This document shows, in pieces, positions 52,448 to 62,483 of a stretch of DNA of 64,000 nucleotides. The DNA is taken from positions 2,108,001-2,172,000 of the forward strand of contig NZ_JAGSYE010000001.1 in NCBI RefSeq assembly GCF_025685565.1, written 5' to 3'. Position numbers and translations under genes: made by a program. The stretch comes from Granulicella aggregans (GTDB lineage Bacteria; Acidobacteriota; Terriglobia; Terriglobales; Acidobacteriaceae). Below the pieces are notes generated by a model. It made no database searches. It was not told the origin of the DNA and saw nothing but the letters and a program-made list of their open reading frames with translations. Each line of letters opens with the position of its first letter. Position 1 is the first letter of the stretch.

Positions 52448-54508
52448 CTATGGCGTAGTAAACGTGTTGTTCGACCGATCGTCGTCCGGCAGGAAGTGGT
52501 CGGGATCGATGGTGGCCGAGGCGACTGGCTTTCCAGTCTTGAAGGTGAAATTGCCGACACCCTTCTGCAGCCAGGCTTCGGCGGGGAGACGGATGCGGTC
52601 TTTCGTTCCATCCTTGTAAGTCACCTCAAGCGTGGCGGGCAAAACAAGCTGGCGTAGGTTGGCCACGGTGACGACGACTCCCTTTGCCTGATCACCATCC
52701 ACATACTTTACGTCCTTGACGGCGAGATCGAGCGTCCAGTTGTTTTCATACCAGCCGCGCCAGAAGTAGCTGAGGTCCTCTCCGCCTTCACTCTGCATCG
52801 CGCGGAAGAAGTCTGATGGAGACGGGTGCTTGTAGGCCCAGTCGCGGATGTATTTGCGGAAGGCCCAGTCGAAGCGCTCGGGGCCGAGGATCTGTTCGCG
52901 CAGAAGGACATTGCCGTAGGCTCCCTTGAAGTATTGAACGGGATGGCCGAGTTGGCCGGGGAAGGCGTCGGCGGGAGTAAGGATGACCGGTGCCTGTGGG
53001 TTGTCGAGGACCTTGAGGATGGTGTCCTGGGGCTCGCCACCGGCAGAGTATTCGCTATCGCGCTTGGGGGCGTACTTGCCGTGGGCGTAGTCTTCGGATT
53101 CGAAGATGTCGATGAAGGTGTTGAAGCCCTCATCCATGAAGGCGTTGCGGCGCTCGTTGGAGCCGACGATCATGGGGAACCAGTCGTGGCCAATCTCGTG
53201 CGCGGTGACCCAGAAGAGGAAGTCGTCCTTGTCGTGGATGCCGTCGAAGACGACGCCCGGATATTCCATGCCGGTGGAGAATCCGGCGACGCTGACCGCC
53301 GCTGGATACGGGTAGGGGAACCAGCGCTTCGACATGTTCTCGACTGTGTCTTTTACGTATTCGGTGGAGCGGGTCCAGGTGTTGTCGCCGACGCTCTCGA
53401 GGGGGTAGACGGACATGGCTAGAGGGATTTTGCCTGCTGGCAGCGCGTTTGCGGGGTGGTCGTCCTTGGGCAGGTTGATGCGTGCGGCATCCCACACGAA
53501 GGTTGGAGAGGCGGAGAAGACGACGTCGCGGGTGTGGTCCATGCGGAAGTGCCACGTAAGGGTGCCGCTTTGTTTGGGGCGGCTGGTGGGGTCGGTGGTC
53601 TCTTCGGGCTTGCGGATGTAGACGGTCTTGTCGGAGTGGCGGGCTTCTTCGAGACGGGCGATCTCGGTCTTGGTGAGGACTTCGGCGGCGTTGACGAGCT
53701 CGCCCGAGCCCGCGACGAGGAAGTTCCACGGAACGTTGACGTAGTAGTCGAAGTGGCCGTACTCGAGGTAGAACTCTGCGCCAATGTAGGGCAGCGTGTC
53801 CCAGCCGCGGAGGTCATCGTAGACGCATATGCGCGGATACCACTGGGCGATGTCGTAGATGTCGCCGTGCTCGGCAGTGCCCCAAGAGGTGCGTCCGCCC
53901 CAGAAGCCGGGGATGGTGTAGTGGTACTTGATGCGGATGCGAAGCTTCGTGCCATGTGGCTTCATGGGCGTAGCGAGCTTGACCTGCATGCGAGTGTCGG
54001 AGACGAGATAATCGGCCTTGATGAAGCGAGGTGCGGGTGTCCCATTTTCGATCTCGACGGAGTCGAACTCGATGCCGTTGGTGATGCCGCGCTCTGGCCT
54101 CGCAGGTGCAGCTCCTGCGGGCGTGCCGGCCTTGCGGCGCTGGTCGCCACCGATGGGCGTGCCGAGGTTGTGCCCGCGAGAGTCGTTGCGGTAGATGTTC
54201 TGCTCGAGATGAATCCAGAGACTGGTCAACGTGTCTGGGCTGTTGTTGGTGTAGGTGATGGTCTCATCGTTCGTCAGTGCCTTCGCCGTAGTGTCGATGC
54301 TGGCGTGCATCTCGTAGTCGGCTTCGTTCTGCCAGTAGGAGGGGCCCGGGGCACCGTTCGATGAGCGATAGGCGTTGACAGGCTCGGGCAGGGCGAGCGG
54401 GGCGAAGGTCACGCGTGGGTCGTAAGTGCTCTGTGTCTGGCAGAAGGCGACAGCGGTGGTTGCGAATAAGGTGATGAGCGATAGACGAGACAACGTTCCT
54501 GCAGTCAT
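52448..54508 (-). CDS. M1 family zinc aminopeptidase, exported
   Basis: A 686-residue peptidase with a signal peptide (LSLITLFATTAVAFCQ). The gluzincin site is HEIGHDW (His437, Glu438, His441) with Glu460 in MDEGFNTF, spaced as in M1 enzymes; the GMEYPG segment before it is the counterpart of the GAMEN exopeptidase motif. An N-terminal beta domain and a C-terminal beta/alpha region flank the catalytic part. It is a periplasmic or outer-membrane-associated aminopeptidase and may trim peptides brought in by the neighbouring receptors. It follows the third TonB receptor on the same strand, but a strong terminator lies in between. Confidence 0.92.
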   Translation of the reverse strand: MTAGTLSRLSLITLFATTAVAFCQTQSTYDPRVTFAPLALPEPVNAYRSSNGAPGPSYWQNEADYEMHASIDTTAKALTNDETITYTNNSPDTLTSLWIHLEQNIYRNDSRGHNLGTPIGGDQRRKAGTPAGAAPARPERGITNGIEFDSVEIENGTPAPRFIKADYLVSDTRMQVKLATPMKPHGTKLRIRIKYHYTIPGFWGGRTSWGTAEHGDIYDIAQWYPRICVYDDLRGWDTLPYIGAEFYLEYGHFDYYVNVPWNFLVAGSGELVNAAEVLTKTEIARLEEARHSDKTVYIRKPEETTDPTSRPKQSGTLTWHFRMDHTRDVVFSASPTFVWDAARINLPKDDHPANALPAGKIPLAMSVYPLESVGDNTWTRSTEYVKDTVENMSKRWFPYPYPAAVSVAGFSTGMEYPGVVFDGIHDKDDFLFWVTAHEIGHDWFPMIVGSNERRNAFMDEGFNTFIDIFESEDYAHGKYAPKRDSEYSAGGEPQDTILKVLDNPQAPVILTPADAFPGQLGHPVQYFKGAYGNVLLREQILGPERFDWAFRKYIRDWAYKHPSPSDFFRAMQSEGGEDLSYFWRGWYENNWTLDLAVKDVKYVDGDQAKGVVVTVANLRQLVLPATLEVTYKDGTKDRIRLPAEAWLQKGVGNFTFKTGKPVASATIDPDHFLPDDDRSNNTFTTP

Positions 54509-54634
54509 GGACGAGATCTTTCTCGGAGTTTCGTAGAGTTGAATGGGATGAGCCGGTAGCTCTTGATACGTGCGGGCATTGGGTAAAGTCGCATGCTTTG
54601 TGTTGTGCTTCCACGCAAGCGTTCGTGGAGATAA

Positions 54635-54668
54635 GCAAAGGCCGGAAGCTTGCGCTTCCGGCCTTTGC
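54635..54668 (-). terminator. 15-bp stem terminator between the third TonB receptor and the M1 peptidase
   Basis: GCAAAGGCCGGAAGC / GCTTCCGGCCTTTGC, perfect over 15 bp with loop TTGC, 21 bases after the TonB receptor stop at 54689 (leftward). Confidence 0.85.
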
Positions 54669-54688
54669 GGTTTGCGTGTTCGAAGGCG

Positions 54689-57600
54689 TCAGAAGCTGAC
54701 CTTGAAGGCGAACTGGATGTTGCGCGGCTCGCCCTGGCCAAGTCCCGGAGCCAACGACGAGTAACGGGTTGCGGAGAGCACACCGAAGCTCGAGCTGGTC
54801 AGTGTGCCGCTCGGATTTGCGAAGTTCGACTGGTTGGCGAAGTTGAAGACCTCTGCACGGAGTTCTGTGCTGATCCTCTCAGTAACAGGCGTCACCTTCA
54901 CGAACGACAGATCCACGTCGCCGAAGCCGGGTCCGATGATGCTGTCACGACGCTCGTTGCCGAATGTGCCCGAAGGCGCAGGGGTCCAGGCAGCTTTGTT
55001 CAGGTAAGAGTAAGTACGGCTCTTGGTCGTGGCGGTGGTGACCCGCGGAATGCGGGCCTTTACACCGGCGACGCGGTTGGGACGGTCGCGGCTCGCTTCG
55101 CCTGAGCCGCTGGTATTCGTTCCAGCCAGGATGTTCACCGGCGTACCACCGGCAAAGACAAAGAGTGCATTCATTTCGTAGCCCCGAGTCAGCCGAGGTG
55201 CGAAGTTGGTGAACTTCGGAATGGTGTAACGAGCGGAGCCGGTGAAGTTGTTGCGCACGTCGAAGGTCGACAGACCGTAGTCGCTCCGAAGATTGGTGCT
55301 GTCCTGCGGTGTGGTGGCGCTTGACGAATCATCAAGCGACCTCGACCAGGTGTAGTAGACCTTGGCTGAAAGTCCGTGCCACTGGGCCTGCACCAGCGAC
55401 ACCTGCAGCGAGTTGTAGTTTGAGTTTGCCCCGCTATTCACCTGATTGATGGCCGTCAGGTAGGGATACTGCGAAGCGAAGGGACGAACGCGAGCTGCTG
55501 CGTTGGTCGTGATGGGGTACTGATTCAGGTCCGCTACGTAGGCGAGGTGGCGTCCCACGCTGCCGGCATAGGTGACGGTCAGCAGCGTGTTCCTGGCGAG
55601 CTGCTGCTCGACGTTCAGGTTGTAGTTCTGCATGTAGGCAGCGCGGTAGTTCGGATTGATGGCCAGGATACCCAGCGAAGTGGTCGGCTGGCCGTTCGTG
55701 CCGAATTGCACGCCGCTCGGGAAGGTACTTTGGCCGAGCACAAATCCTGCTCCTCCATTCACCGTGATGGCAGCATTGGCATCGCCGGGGCTGCCGAAGA
55801 TACCGGCGCTGGCACCGTTGCCCACACTGTTGTAGACGAACTGGCCCACCGTCGGCTGATCGTAGAACCAGCCAAATCCTCCGCGAAGAACGGTAGTGGG
55901 CTCCTTGAACGGCGTGAAGGCGAAGCCGACACGCGGAGCAACATTGGTGAGATTCCGTTCGTAGAGCGGGGCTTTGAAGTAGCCGCGTGCGGGCGTGAAG
56001 TTGTAGATGGAGTTGCGATCATCGCTGACGGCACCTGGGTAGCTCCAGCGCACACCGTAGTTCAGGGTCAGACGCTTGTTCACCTTGAAGTCGTCGGCGG
56101 CAAAGACGTCAAAGGTGTTCACGATGTAGACGCGCTCCGGGTTATTGCGCAGGATGGTTGCGCCGGAAGCAGTATCTCTTGTAAGGCCAGCCACAAAGTC
56201 CGCAACCTGGACCCCCGTGGAGCACTGGTTGAGGCTTGTCTTGTCAGAGGTGATGGCTAGCCCAGCCGCCGTGCACTCCGCATCCGTTACGGGGTTCGCT
56301 CCGTTGTTGGTGTAGCGCGTGCCGTCAAAGTTAAACGTACCGCGACCATTGACGTAATACGCGACGTCCAGATTCGCGTGACGATACTCGCCGCCGAACT
56401 TGAGCTCGTGGCGGCCTAACGAATAGTGCAGCGTATCGTCGATGTGACCGGTGACGTCCTGGCGGCCAAGAGGCGGTGTTGCGCCCGTGTAATCGAATGA
56501 TCCGACGTAGAACTGAGGAGCGCCGGTAGCCAGCACCCCCGTAAGACCGAGATTCAGGCCGTCACCCTGCACGTTGAAGCTCTGGTTGCGGTCGTTGAAC
56601 TTTTGCAGGAAGGATTGCGCGGCAGCTGTGACCTGGTTGACGATCTTGCTGTTGAACGTGCTGGTCTGTGAGATCTGGAAGTTGTGGATGTGCATCGGTG
56701 CCGTCTCGAAGTAGTCGGCGAAGTGCGAGCCTACGTCCGCGGACTGCTTGCCTGTGGTGCCCAGGTAGTGTGCGGAGATGCTGTATTTGTCGTTGAAGTT
56801 GTGGTCGAGCTTGATGATGCCGTTGTAGCTGTTGTACGTATTCACGCCGTTCGACTGGTACTGGTTTACGTAGCCGGTGGACGCGCGCGACACCGCCGGA
56901 AACAGCAGGGTGTACATATTGAGCGCGACCTGATTCTGCGCGATACCGCGGCTTGCGAGCAGGCTCTTACCGGCTGCGATCCAGGTATCGTTCAGGACGG
57001 TATCCGCGAGGCTGTTATTCGCCTGCGCGATCTGCACTTCGCCAGCAAGGAAGAAGAACGTCTTGTCCTTGAAGATGGGACCACCCAGGGTGAAGCCACC
57101 CTGATGGTTCCGGATCTCCGGGATGCGGCTACCTACGGCTACGGACGGGCTGAGCCACGCGAAGAGTTCGTTCCGATCGAAGTAGAAGACGTCGCCGTGA
57201 AGGTGGTTGGTACCGGTGCGTAGCACCATGTTGCTGTTCGCTCCGCCGTTACGGCCCTGGTCTGCTTCTCCGGCTGCCTGCAGCGAGAATTGATCGATCG
57301 CTTCCACAGGAATAAGTCCGCCAGCGATACCAGCGATACCGCCCTGGTTCGAAGCCACCTGATTTGACCACGGATCGTTGTTGTCCGCGCCGTCGATCTG
57401 GTAGTTGATGCCTGCAGTACGCGAGCCGTTTACGGTGTTCTGGCCAAGATACGGGTTGATGCCAGGAGCAAGTTTCACCAACTGCATGAAGCTGCGGCCG
57501 TTGAGAGGGATCTGCTGCACCGATTTTTGATCGACGACGGAGACGAGCTGGCTATTGGTGGTGTCGAGCTGCACGCCCGATGCCTGCACGTCGACTACCG

Positions 57601-57958
57601 TGGCTTCGGAGCCAGCGGCAAGCTGGACCTTCTGGTCGCGAACCTTTGAGACTTCGATGACGATGTTATCGAGCGATTGGGCCGAGAATCCCGGAGCAGT
57701 GACAAGCAGCTTGTAGGTGCCCACAGGAAGTTCGGGAAAGCTGAAGTTTCCAGTCCCGTTGGTCTTGATGTCCGAGGCATCGTTCGTCGCCAGATTAGTC
57801 AACCGGACGGTCGCGTTGGGGATGGCTGCGTCGGAGGCGTCCACCACGGTGCCGGTGAGCGAACCTCGAAAGGTCTGTGCGCCTGCGGCCACAGACAAGA
57901 TCAAGACCGTAGTCATGGCCAAAAGAGACCTGATTGATGATCGAGAAGAAAATATCAT
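54689..57958 (-). CDS. Oar-like TonB-dependent receptor with carboxypeptidase-regulatory domain
   Basis: A 1089-residue receptor starting MIFSSRSSIRSLLAMTTVLIL, a signal peptide ending near GAQTFRG. The regulatory domain is GSLTGTVVDASDAAIPNATVRL ... GNFSFPELPVGTYKL, then a plug with QIPLNGRSFMQLVKLAPGIN and INYQIDGADNND, and a barrel that ends FAFKVSF. AGGAGG is ten bases before the ATG. Closest in plan to the other two receptors of the window, though not a recent copy. A terminator follows. The ligand is unknown; the redox group upstream may be co-regulated but is not clearly in the same operon (188-base gap). Confidence 0.92.
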   Translation of the reverse strand: MIFSSRSSIRSLLAMTTVLILSVAAGAQTFRGSLTGTVVDASDAAIPNATVRLTNLATNDASDIKTNGTGNFSFPELPVGTYKLLVTAPGFSAQSLDNIVIEVSKVRDQKVQLAAGSEATVVDVQASGVQLDTTNSQLVSVVDQKSVQQIPLNGRSFMQLVKLAPGINPYLGQNTVNGSRTAGINYQIDGADNNDPWSNQVASNQGGIAGIAGGLIPVEAIDQFSLQAAGEADQGRNGGANSNMVLRTGTNHLHGDVFYFDRNELFAWLSPSVAVGSRIPEIRNHQGGFTLGGPIFKDKTFFFLAGEVQIAQANNSLADTVLNDTWIAAGKSLLASRGIAQNQVALNMYTLLFPAVSRASTGYVNQYQSNGVNTYNSYNGIIKLDHNFNDKYSISAHYLGTTGKQSADVGSHFADYFETAPMHIHNFQISQTSTFNSKIVNQVTAAAQSFLQKFNDRNQSFNVQGDGLNLGLTGVLATGAPQFYVGSFDYTGATPPLGRQDVTGHIDDTLHYSLGRHELKFGGEYRHANLDVAYYVNGRGTFNFDGTRYTNNGANPVTDAECTAAGLAITSDKTSLNQCSTGVQVADFVAGLTRDTASGATILRNNPERVYIVNTFDVFAADDFKVNKRLTLNYGVRWSYPGAVSDDRNSIYNFTPARGYFKAPLYERNLTNVAPRVGFAFTPFKEPTTVLRGGFGWFYDQPTVGQFVYNSVGNGASAGIFGSPGDANAAITVNGGAGFVLGQSTFPSGVQFGTNGQPTTSLGILAINPNYRAAYMQNYNLNVEQQLARNTLLTVTYAGSVGRHLAYVADLNQYPITTNAAARVRPFASQYPYLTAINQVNSGANSNYNSLQVSLVQAQWHGLSAKVYYTWSRSLDDSSSATTPQDSTNLRSDYGLSTFDVRNNFTGSARYTIPKFTNFAPRLTRGYEMNALFVFAGGTPVNILAGTNTSGSGEASRDRPNRVAGVKARIPRVTTATTKSRTYSYLNKAAWTPAPSGTFGNERRDSIIGPGFGDVDLSFVKVTPVTERISTELRAEVFNFANQSNFANPSGTLTSSSFGVLSATRYSSLAPGLGQGEPRNIQFAFKVSF

Positions 57959-58146
57959 TACTAAATTACCTCCTGAAAATGTTGCGAGTCATGCCAATAC
58001 CTGCCACCTTTGACTGTGGCAAGTCCTGCGCGATCTCTTGTCTGCGCAGATACGATCTCTTCAGATGTGGAACTGTTGGATATTTCGAGGTGGGGATGGG
58101 CGTGCCTGCGAGGAGCAAGTACGCCCATCTGTGTTGGAGGGGATTC

Positions 58147-59532
58147 TTATTCGCCTGCCTTCGTGTGGACCACTTCTGCCGGAGTGGCCTGTTGGGTTGC
58201 GTTCTCAGCGAGCAGCTTCTCAATCGTGGCGGTGAACTCTGCCTTTAGCTGGTCGTTGAACTCTCCGCTGGCTGGAGATGCGAAGCCTGAGTGGACACCC
58301 TTCACCAGGCCATCGCGTCCGATGAAGAAGGTCGCCGGCCAGGTGTTCAGATTGACGGCTTGAGGGACTTTCTCCCACAACTCAGCAGGTGCGCCGGCGA
58401 TCAGATAGGTGTACTCAACGCCATACTGCTTTACGAAAGCATGTTCACGGTTGAGTTTGCCCTGTTCCTCGGGCTCTTCGAAGTCGAGAGCGACGATGGC
58501 GAGACCCTTGTCGCGATACTTCTTATCGAGCTGAACGAGATACTGTGCCTCATCGTGGCAGTTGGGGCACCAGGTGCCGGTCACGATGGCGAGCACAACC
58601 TTGCCCTTGAAGCGAGGATCATCGTTCGATACGAGCTTTCCGTTGACGTCGGGGAAGTTGAAGGTGAACTTCTCGTTGACGTCACGAACGGTGGTGTGGG
58701 TTGCGTAGTTCTCTGGTTCAGGCAGACCCTTGGCGCGGGCTACTTCCGGACGATATGCAATCAGCTTCGTCGTATAACGGCTGTCGGATGGCTCCTCGTT
58801 GTACTGCTTGGTGGCCGTTGTAGTGGTTGTCGCTGGGGCTGCTGCTGCCTTGGGGCGAACGGCGTTCTGAAGTATCTGTAGCGTTCCGTCGGGCAAAGCC
58901 GACACCTCGATAACACCGGGGCGGGAGCCATCATAGTGACTTAGGAGCCACTTGCCGTCCTTGTATGTTCCGCTGTAGGCACCAGTATCCCCGTCGACGC
59001 GAAGTATAGAGGCCGCAACGTCTGCTCCTCGCTGTTCGACGATGAAGCGAAACGCCTTCTCTCCCTTGGACGTGGGACTCTCGAGAGGGACCTCCCATGA
59101 GCCAGATATCCTCGGAACATCAGTCGCTGCTGTCGTTGCCTCAACGTGACGTATGGCCTGGAAACCATAGCCGCCGGTCGCTCCGCGCGACTGGGTGACG
59201 ACGTCACCGACGAGTTGACCGTCCTTGAGAGTAGCCGTGATGGTGGTCAGGTAGTGTTCGACGTTGAGCGTTAGTTTGCCATCGGCGAAGGTCGCGCTGG
59301 TGGTGCCGTCGTAAGGCAAGAATCCGTCATAGAAGGTACCCTTCAACGACGGTGCCGAGCCTGAGATATCCAGGCGAAACGGAATCACGTTGCCATGGTT
59401 GATCAGGCTGGCATCCCAACGGCCGTCAATAGCGGCTGGGCCTGTCTGGTTCTGGGCGGGGGCCTGGGATATGGTGGCTCCGATGCTTCCGGCTATCAAG
59501 AGGATATGTGCTGCCCGCAAAGCTGTTCTCAT
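58147..59532 (-). CDS. Exported TlpA-like thioredoxin with N-terminal beta repeats
   Basis: A 461-residue exported protein. Signal peptide to about residue 27 (ISQAPAQ), then two similar beta-rich segments (about 35-110, IDGRWDASL ..., and 142-225, ISGSWEVPL ...), an Ala/Thr-rich linker, and a redoxin domain from about 285 with the active site WCPNC (about 321-325) and cis-Pro in NTWPATFFIGRDG. TlpA/ResA-type proteins keep cysteines reduced, for example in cytochrome c maturation. It starts 35 bases after the monoheme protein gene, so the two share a transcript. ATG at 59532 with AAAGGA before it. Confidence 0.9.
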   Translation of the reverse strand: MRTALRAAHILLIAGSIGATISQAPAQNQTGPAAIDGRWDASLINHGNVIPFRLDISGSAPSLKGTFYDGFLPYDGTTSATFADGKLTLNVEHYLTTITATLKDGQLVGDVVTQSRGATGGYGFQAIRHVEATTAATDVPRISGSWEVPLESPTSKGEKAFRFIVEQRGADVAASILRVDGDTGAYSGTYKDGKWLLSHYDGSRPGVIEVSALPDGTLQILQNAVRPKAAAAPATTTTTATKQYNEEPSDSRYTTKLIAYRPEVARAKGLPEPENYATHTTVRDVNEKFTFNFPDVNGKLVSNDDPRFKGKVVLAIVTGTWCPNCHDEAQYLVQLDKKYRDKGLAIVALDFEEPEEQGKLNREHAFVKQYGVEYTYLIAGAPAELWEKVPQAVNLNTWPATFFIGRDGLVKGVHSGFASPASGEFNDQLKAEFTATIEKLLAENATQQATPAEVVHTKAGE

Positions 59533-59567
59533 CGTTCTTTTCCTTTCTGTGAGCCTGCGTGAACTGC

Positions 59568-61043
59568 TTACCCCTGAGGAACAGGGACGGAGCGCCTGCC
59601 AGCTATATGCAGGCGGTTGGACTTTGCATAGGTACTCCACTCTTCGGGGAGGCCCTGCTTGGTTGCGAGTAAAATTTCGAGGATCGCCTGGCGGTCGGCT
59701 GCGGAGATCCTGGCGAAGTCGGGGCTATGGTCTTCGCCAGTCAAGACCTGTAGAAGGCGGTGGTAAATGTACAGGCGAGCCGGGTCGGGAAGGGAATCGA
59801 ACGACCTGGTATAGATGAGATAACTGCACGGATACTTGAACGTTCTCGTATGTAGGTCGAAGTCGCGAAGAGAGCGGCCTTTGGCATCGCGCACTCCGCG
59901 GGCGGTGAACTTCTTCGCGAAGGAAGAGGATCCTTCTATTTTGGCGGAGGGAGGAAAGGGCGCTTCATTCGCGAATAGCAGATAGCGCAGCAATTGCTCC
60001 GCAGGCCGCTCATACTGCTGGCGGGCGCTGTCGCCTAGAGGCGTGTCCGTGGGGAGTCCTTCGCTCTTGATGCGATTGGTCTGAGCATAAAGAGCGAGGC
60101 GGGTCTTGTAGTTCGTCAGCGTGATGAGATTGTGCATCTGGGTCTGATGAGCCAGCACAAGGTGCGCGACGACATCACTGTCGGGTGCAAGGTAGGACGA
60201 CTTATCGAACGGCTGAGAGAGGGAGACGATGTGCATCGTGTCCGTCTGATCGGCCGGTCCATTCAGGTCCTTGTCGTCAACGGCTCCATTGCCAAGGTGT
60301 GTCCGGCCGCCGAGCTTGCCGGTAACGTACCAGCCACCCCAGCGCTCGTCGAAGGGTGTCTCCTGATCGATGATGAAGGACTTCGTTCCTGGAGCCTGGG
60401 TGCCTGTCGTCGTGGGGTAGATGGAGCGAAGCAGAACGCCAGGTACCCCGCGGGTTCCGGCTGCAATGTGGCATTGCGTGCAGTCGAGTTCGGCGCGCTG
60501 GAAGGTGGGGTGATCGACTTTGTGTTCGTCGAGAAGATAGAAGATGGCTCCCTGTTGCGGGTCAAAGGAGATAATCTCGATCGCCTTTCCATCATGTACG
60601 GAGCCGACATAAACGTCGTCGCTGAAGTAGAGCGCGCGCGGATGGTCTGGGGAGATCTTCTTATATTGAAAGCTGGTCTTAGAAAAGACGAGAGTCTGAG
60701 AGTTGACGGGAACGTTAAGCAGCTTCAATACCGACTTCAAGTACCCGTGTCCTGGCTCGTACTTTAGGCTACTGGTGCCTGCCGTGAGCTGGCGTTCGAG
60801 CTGCGCTACAGGGTCGCTCAGGTCGTCTGACCGATAATTGATCGGGGCTTCGCTGAACGGAACATATCCCTGATTGCGAACCGCAATTTGAGCGTACACA
60901 TGCAGGTTGGACCAACCTGCGAGCGCGAACGTGCAGACCAATAAACCCTGGATAATGTATTGGCTTCTTTGCGAAGGCGAGAGATCACGCTGGACTGCAG
61001 TTTGTGTTCTCCGGAAGGTTAATAAGCGCTTCAGTATTCTCAC
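59568..61043 (-). CDS. Exported monoheme c-type cytochrome-like protein
   Basis: A 491-residue protein with one N-terminal hydrophobic segment (about 29-50, a signal anchor or signal peptide) and a single CTQCH heme-binding motif near the middle (ELDCTQCHIAAGTRG). The rest has no cysteine-rich motif, and I recognise no named family, though large proteins with one CxxCH are common in acidobacteria. A methionine or histidine could be the sixth ligand; several His lie in the following 100 residues. Upstream is a 367-base gap with a terminator, so it begins its own unit with the TlpA-like gene. It may be an oxidoreductase or a heme sensor. Confidence 0.75.
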   Translation of the reverse strand: MRILKRLLTFRRTQTAVQRDLSPSQRSQYIIQGLLVCTFALAGWSNLHVYAQIAVRNQGYVPFSEAPINYRSDDLSDPVAQLERQLTAGTSSLKYEPGHGYLKSVLKLLNVPVNSQTLVFSKTSFQYKKISPDHPRALYFSDDVYVGSVHDGKAIEIISFDPQQGAIFYLLDEHKVDHPTFQRAELDCTQCHIAAGTRGVPGVLLRSIYPTTTGTQAPGTKSFIIDQETPFDERWGGWYVTGKLGGRTHLGNGAVDDKDLNGPADQTDTMHIVSLSQPFDKSSYLAPDSDVVAHLVLAHQTQMHNLITLTNYKTRLALYAQTNRIKSEGLPTDTPLGDSARQQYERPAEQLLRYLLFANEAPFPPSAKIEGSSSFAKKFTARGVRDAKGRSLRDFDLHTRTFKYPCSYLIYTRSFDSLPDPARLYIYHRLLQVLTGEDHSPDFARISAADRQAILEILLATKQGLPEEWSTYAKSNRLHIAGRRSVPVPQG

Positions 61044-61410
61044 GAAAATTATCCTTAGGCTCGTTGAAAACGCACCGCCATGAATGCGGGACGGCGCATT
61101 TCTATTCGCAAATGCCGGAGGATAGTTTTACGGTGAGCACGCATCAAAGAGGCATGCAGCAAGTGAAAAACCCGCTCCAGCATGGCTGGCGAGCGGGTTT
61201 CGATATCACGAAGGATCCAAGAGGATCAACTTCTAGTTATCGAAAATAGCTACCCATGCGCCAGCGAATTTGCATGGCGAACAACAAAGTGTCATGGATG
61301 GCATGCGCATAAATTGAAAATACAGATGACTAGACTTACTGTCAATCCGAGTGTTGCCGAAAATGAGGCGGATGCAGAAGCAAAAGTATCGATTCAATTT
61401 CTCGGCCTTG
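61044..61410. other. Intergenic region with a terminator
   Basis: Between the monoheme gene and the broken DsbD-like gene. It contains the hairpin at 61168-61200. No other gene or motif was seen; presumably it carries the promoter of the monoheme-TlpA unit. Confidence 0.5.
61168..61200 (-). terminator. Terminator of the LanC-CHRD-cytochrome unit
   Basis: Stem AAACCCGCTC / GAGCGGGTTT (10 bp) with a 13-base loop that has its own short stem (CAG/CTG). On the minus strand it is followed by TTTTTC. Confidence 0.8.
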
Positions 61411-61910
61411 TCACCGCGACGTGATGACGCTTACCGGAATACGAAGGTGGATCGTCTTAGGTGGCATGCAGGTACGGTCGCTACAGGATTGATAGCGAAT
61501 GCTAACGGGGATTTCACCGACACCGGAGGCGCGTCGCTTTTGAGCCGTACCGGAATATTGAGGAAGAATTCTGTCTTGTAGACAGTGGTTTCGAGATTAA
61601 AGCTTGTATCGCGAAGCTTGAGTGGATCTGATTCGTCTATCTTCCCGTTCAGGGACGCGATGAGGTTTTACTCCAACGAAGCTTTCAGAGGAGTCGGGCC
61701 ACCTTCGAGCTGAGCGCTGCCATAGACATGCCAGCCTTCTTTGATATGAGCAGCTATCCGCAAGGCGCTGGTGGTGCCGCGATGAACGGCATGACTGGAA
61801 CCGTCTTCGACGCGCCATTGAACAGGATCCGTGGGCAACTGGCTATGGCCAGGTACGCAACTGGGCAGGAGGATGGCGGACATCAAGGCTGATGCAGAGA
61901 GTAAGCGCAT
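61411..61910 (-). pseudogene. DsbD N-terminal-domain-like protein, disrupted by a stop and a frameshift
   Basis: The ATG at 61910 (GGGGAG upstream) opens a signal peptide and then V-x-W ... HIKEGWHVYGSAQLEGGPTPLKASLE, as in the periplasmic N-terminal domain of DsbD, but a TAA at 61668-61670 stops it after 80 codons. The same frame then continues with meaningful sequence (SLNGKIDESDPLKLRD, NLETTVYKTEFFLNIPVRL). Near 61520 the homology moves to another frame: GEIPVSIRYQSCSDRTCMPP and IHLRIPVSV to a TGA at 61411. The two cysteines of YQSCSDRTC match the thiol pair of the family. So the gene is whole in length but carries two inactivating changes. It could be a fresh pseudogene or contain sequencing errors. 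Confidence 0.85.
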
Positions 61911-61944
61911 GGCGGCGGCTCCCCTTTGAATGAGATAGACGAGG

Positions 61945-62394
61945 CTATGGTTTGGGCTCGAAAGTTGGCGGACTCGTATGACCCTGGTGGCAATTGCCGC
62001 AAGTCAAGGGCTCCGCATAACGCCTGTCACCTAGCTGCGCGAGATAGCGGTTGTTGATATCGTTCGTCATGCGGATCATCAGGCGAGCGGTATCTTTCAT
62101 GGGGTTAGCATCCGAAGCGAAATCCATCTTCTTTGTCTGGGTGTTTTCTTCGTGGCAGTAACCGCACGGAGCACCGATCGCCTTGGTGTAGCTCTGCATC
62201 AAGATACGAAGGTCCTCGGCGGAGATATCTTTCGAAAGCGCTTTAAGGTTTACGGGCTTGGCATTAGCCCCGGAGATGGCCACCGGCGCGGGTGGTGAAG
62301 ACGCCTGCTTTTCAATGGTTTGGGAAGTTGCGCTTTGAATCAGGCCAGCCGCTGTACAAAGTAGCAGCAAGGCCTTTATGTACTGCGTCTTCAT
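61945..62394 (-). CDS. Diheme c-type cytochrome, small, exported
   Basis: A 149-residue protein with a signal peptide (LLLLCTAAGLIQSATSQ). Two heme sites: CGYCH and CGNCH, separated by about 50 residues, with a DFASDANPMKDTARLMIRM segment between, as in the small cytochromes related to the photosynthetic reaction-centre cytochrome subunit that acidobacteria have in number. Likely a periplasmic electron carrier. It is 34 bases ahead of the DsbD-like pseudogene and 89 bases after the CHRD gene, all leftward, so an operon is likely. Confidence 0.88.
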   Translation of the reverse strand: MKTQYIKALLLLCTAAGLIQSATSQTIEKQASSPPAPVAISGANAKPVNLKALSKDISAEDLRILMQSYTKAIGAPCGYCHEENTQTKKMDFASDANPMKDTARLMIRMTNDINNRYLAQLGDRRYAEPLTCGNCHQGHTSPPTFEPKP

Positions 62395-62483
62395 TGCCTT
62401 CCTTTCAATCAGGGATGTGGTGGTTGTCGGAGCGGGCGCACACGTAGGACAAGTCAGTTCGTGCGCGCCCGCGCCGGTTTGGA

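Noticed and set aside
53456-54364. A plus-strand frame opposite the M1 peptidase
   Set aside because: The minus strand encodes an intact zinc site; the plus frame is an Ala/Val/Gly-rich shadow.
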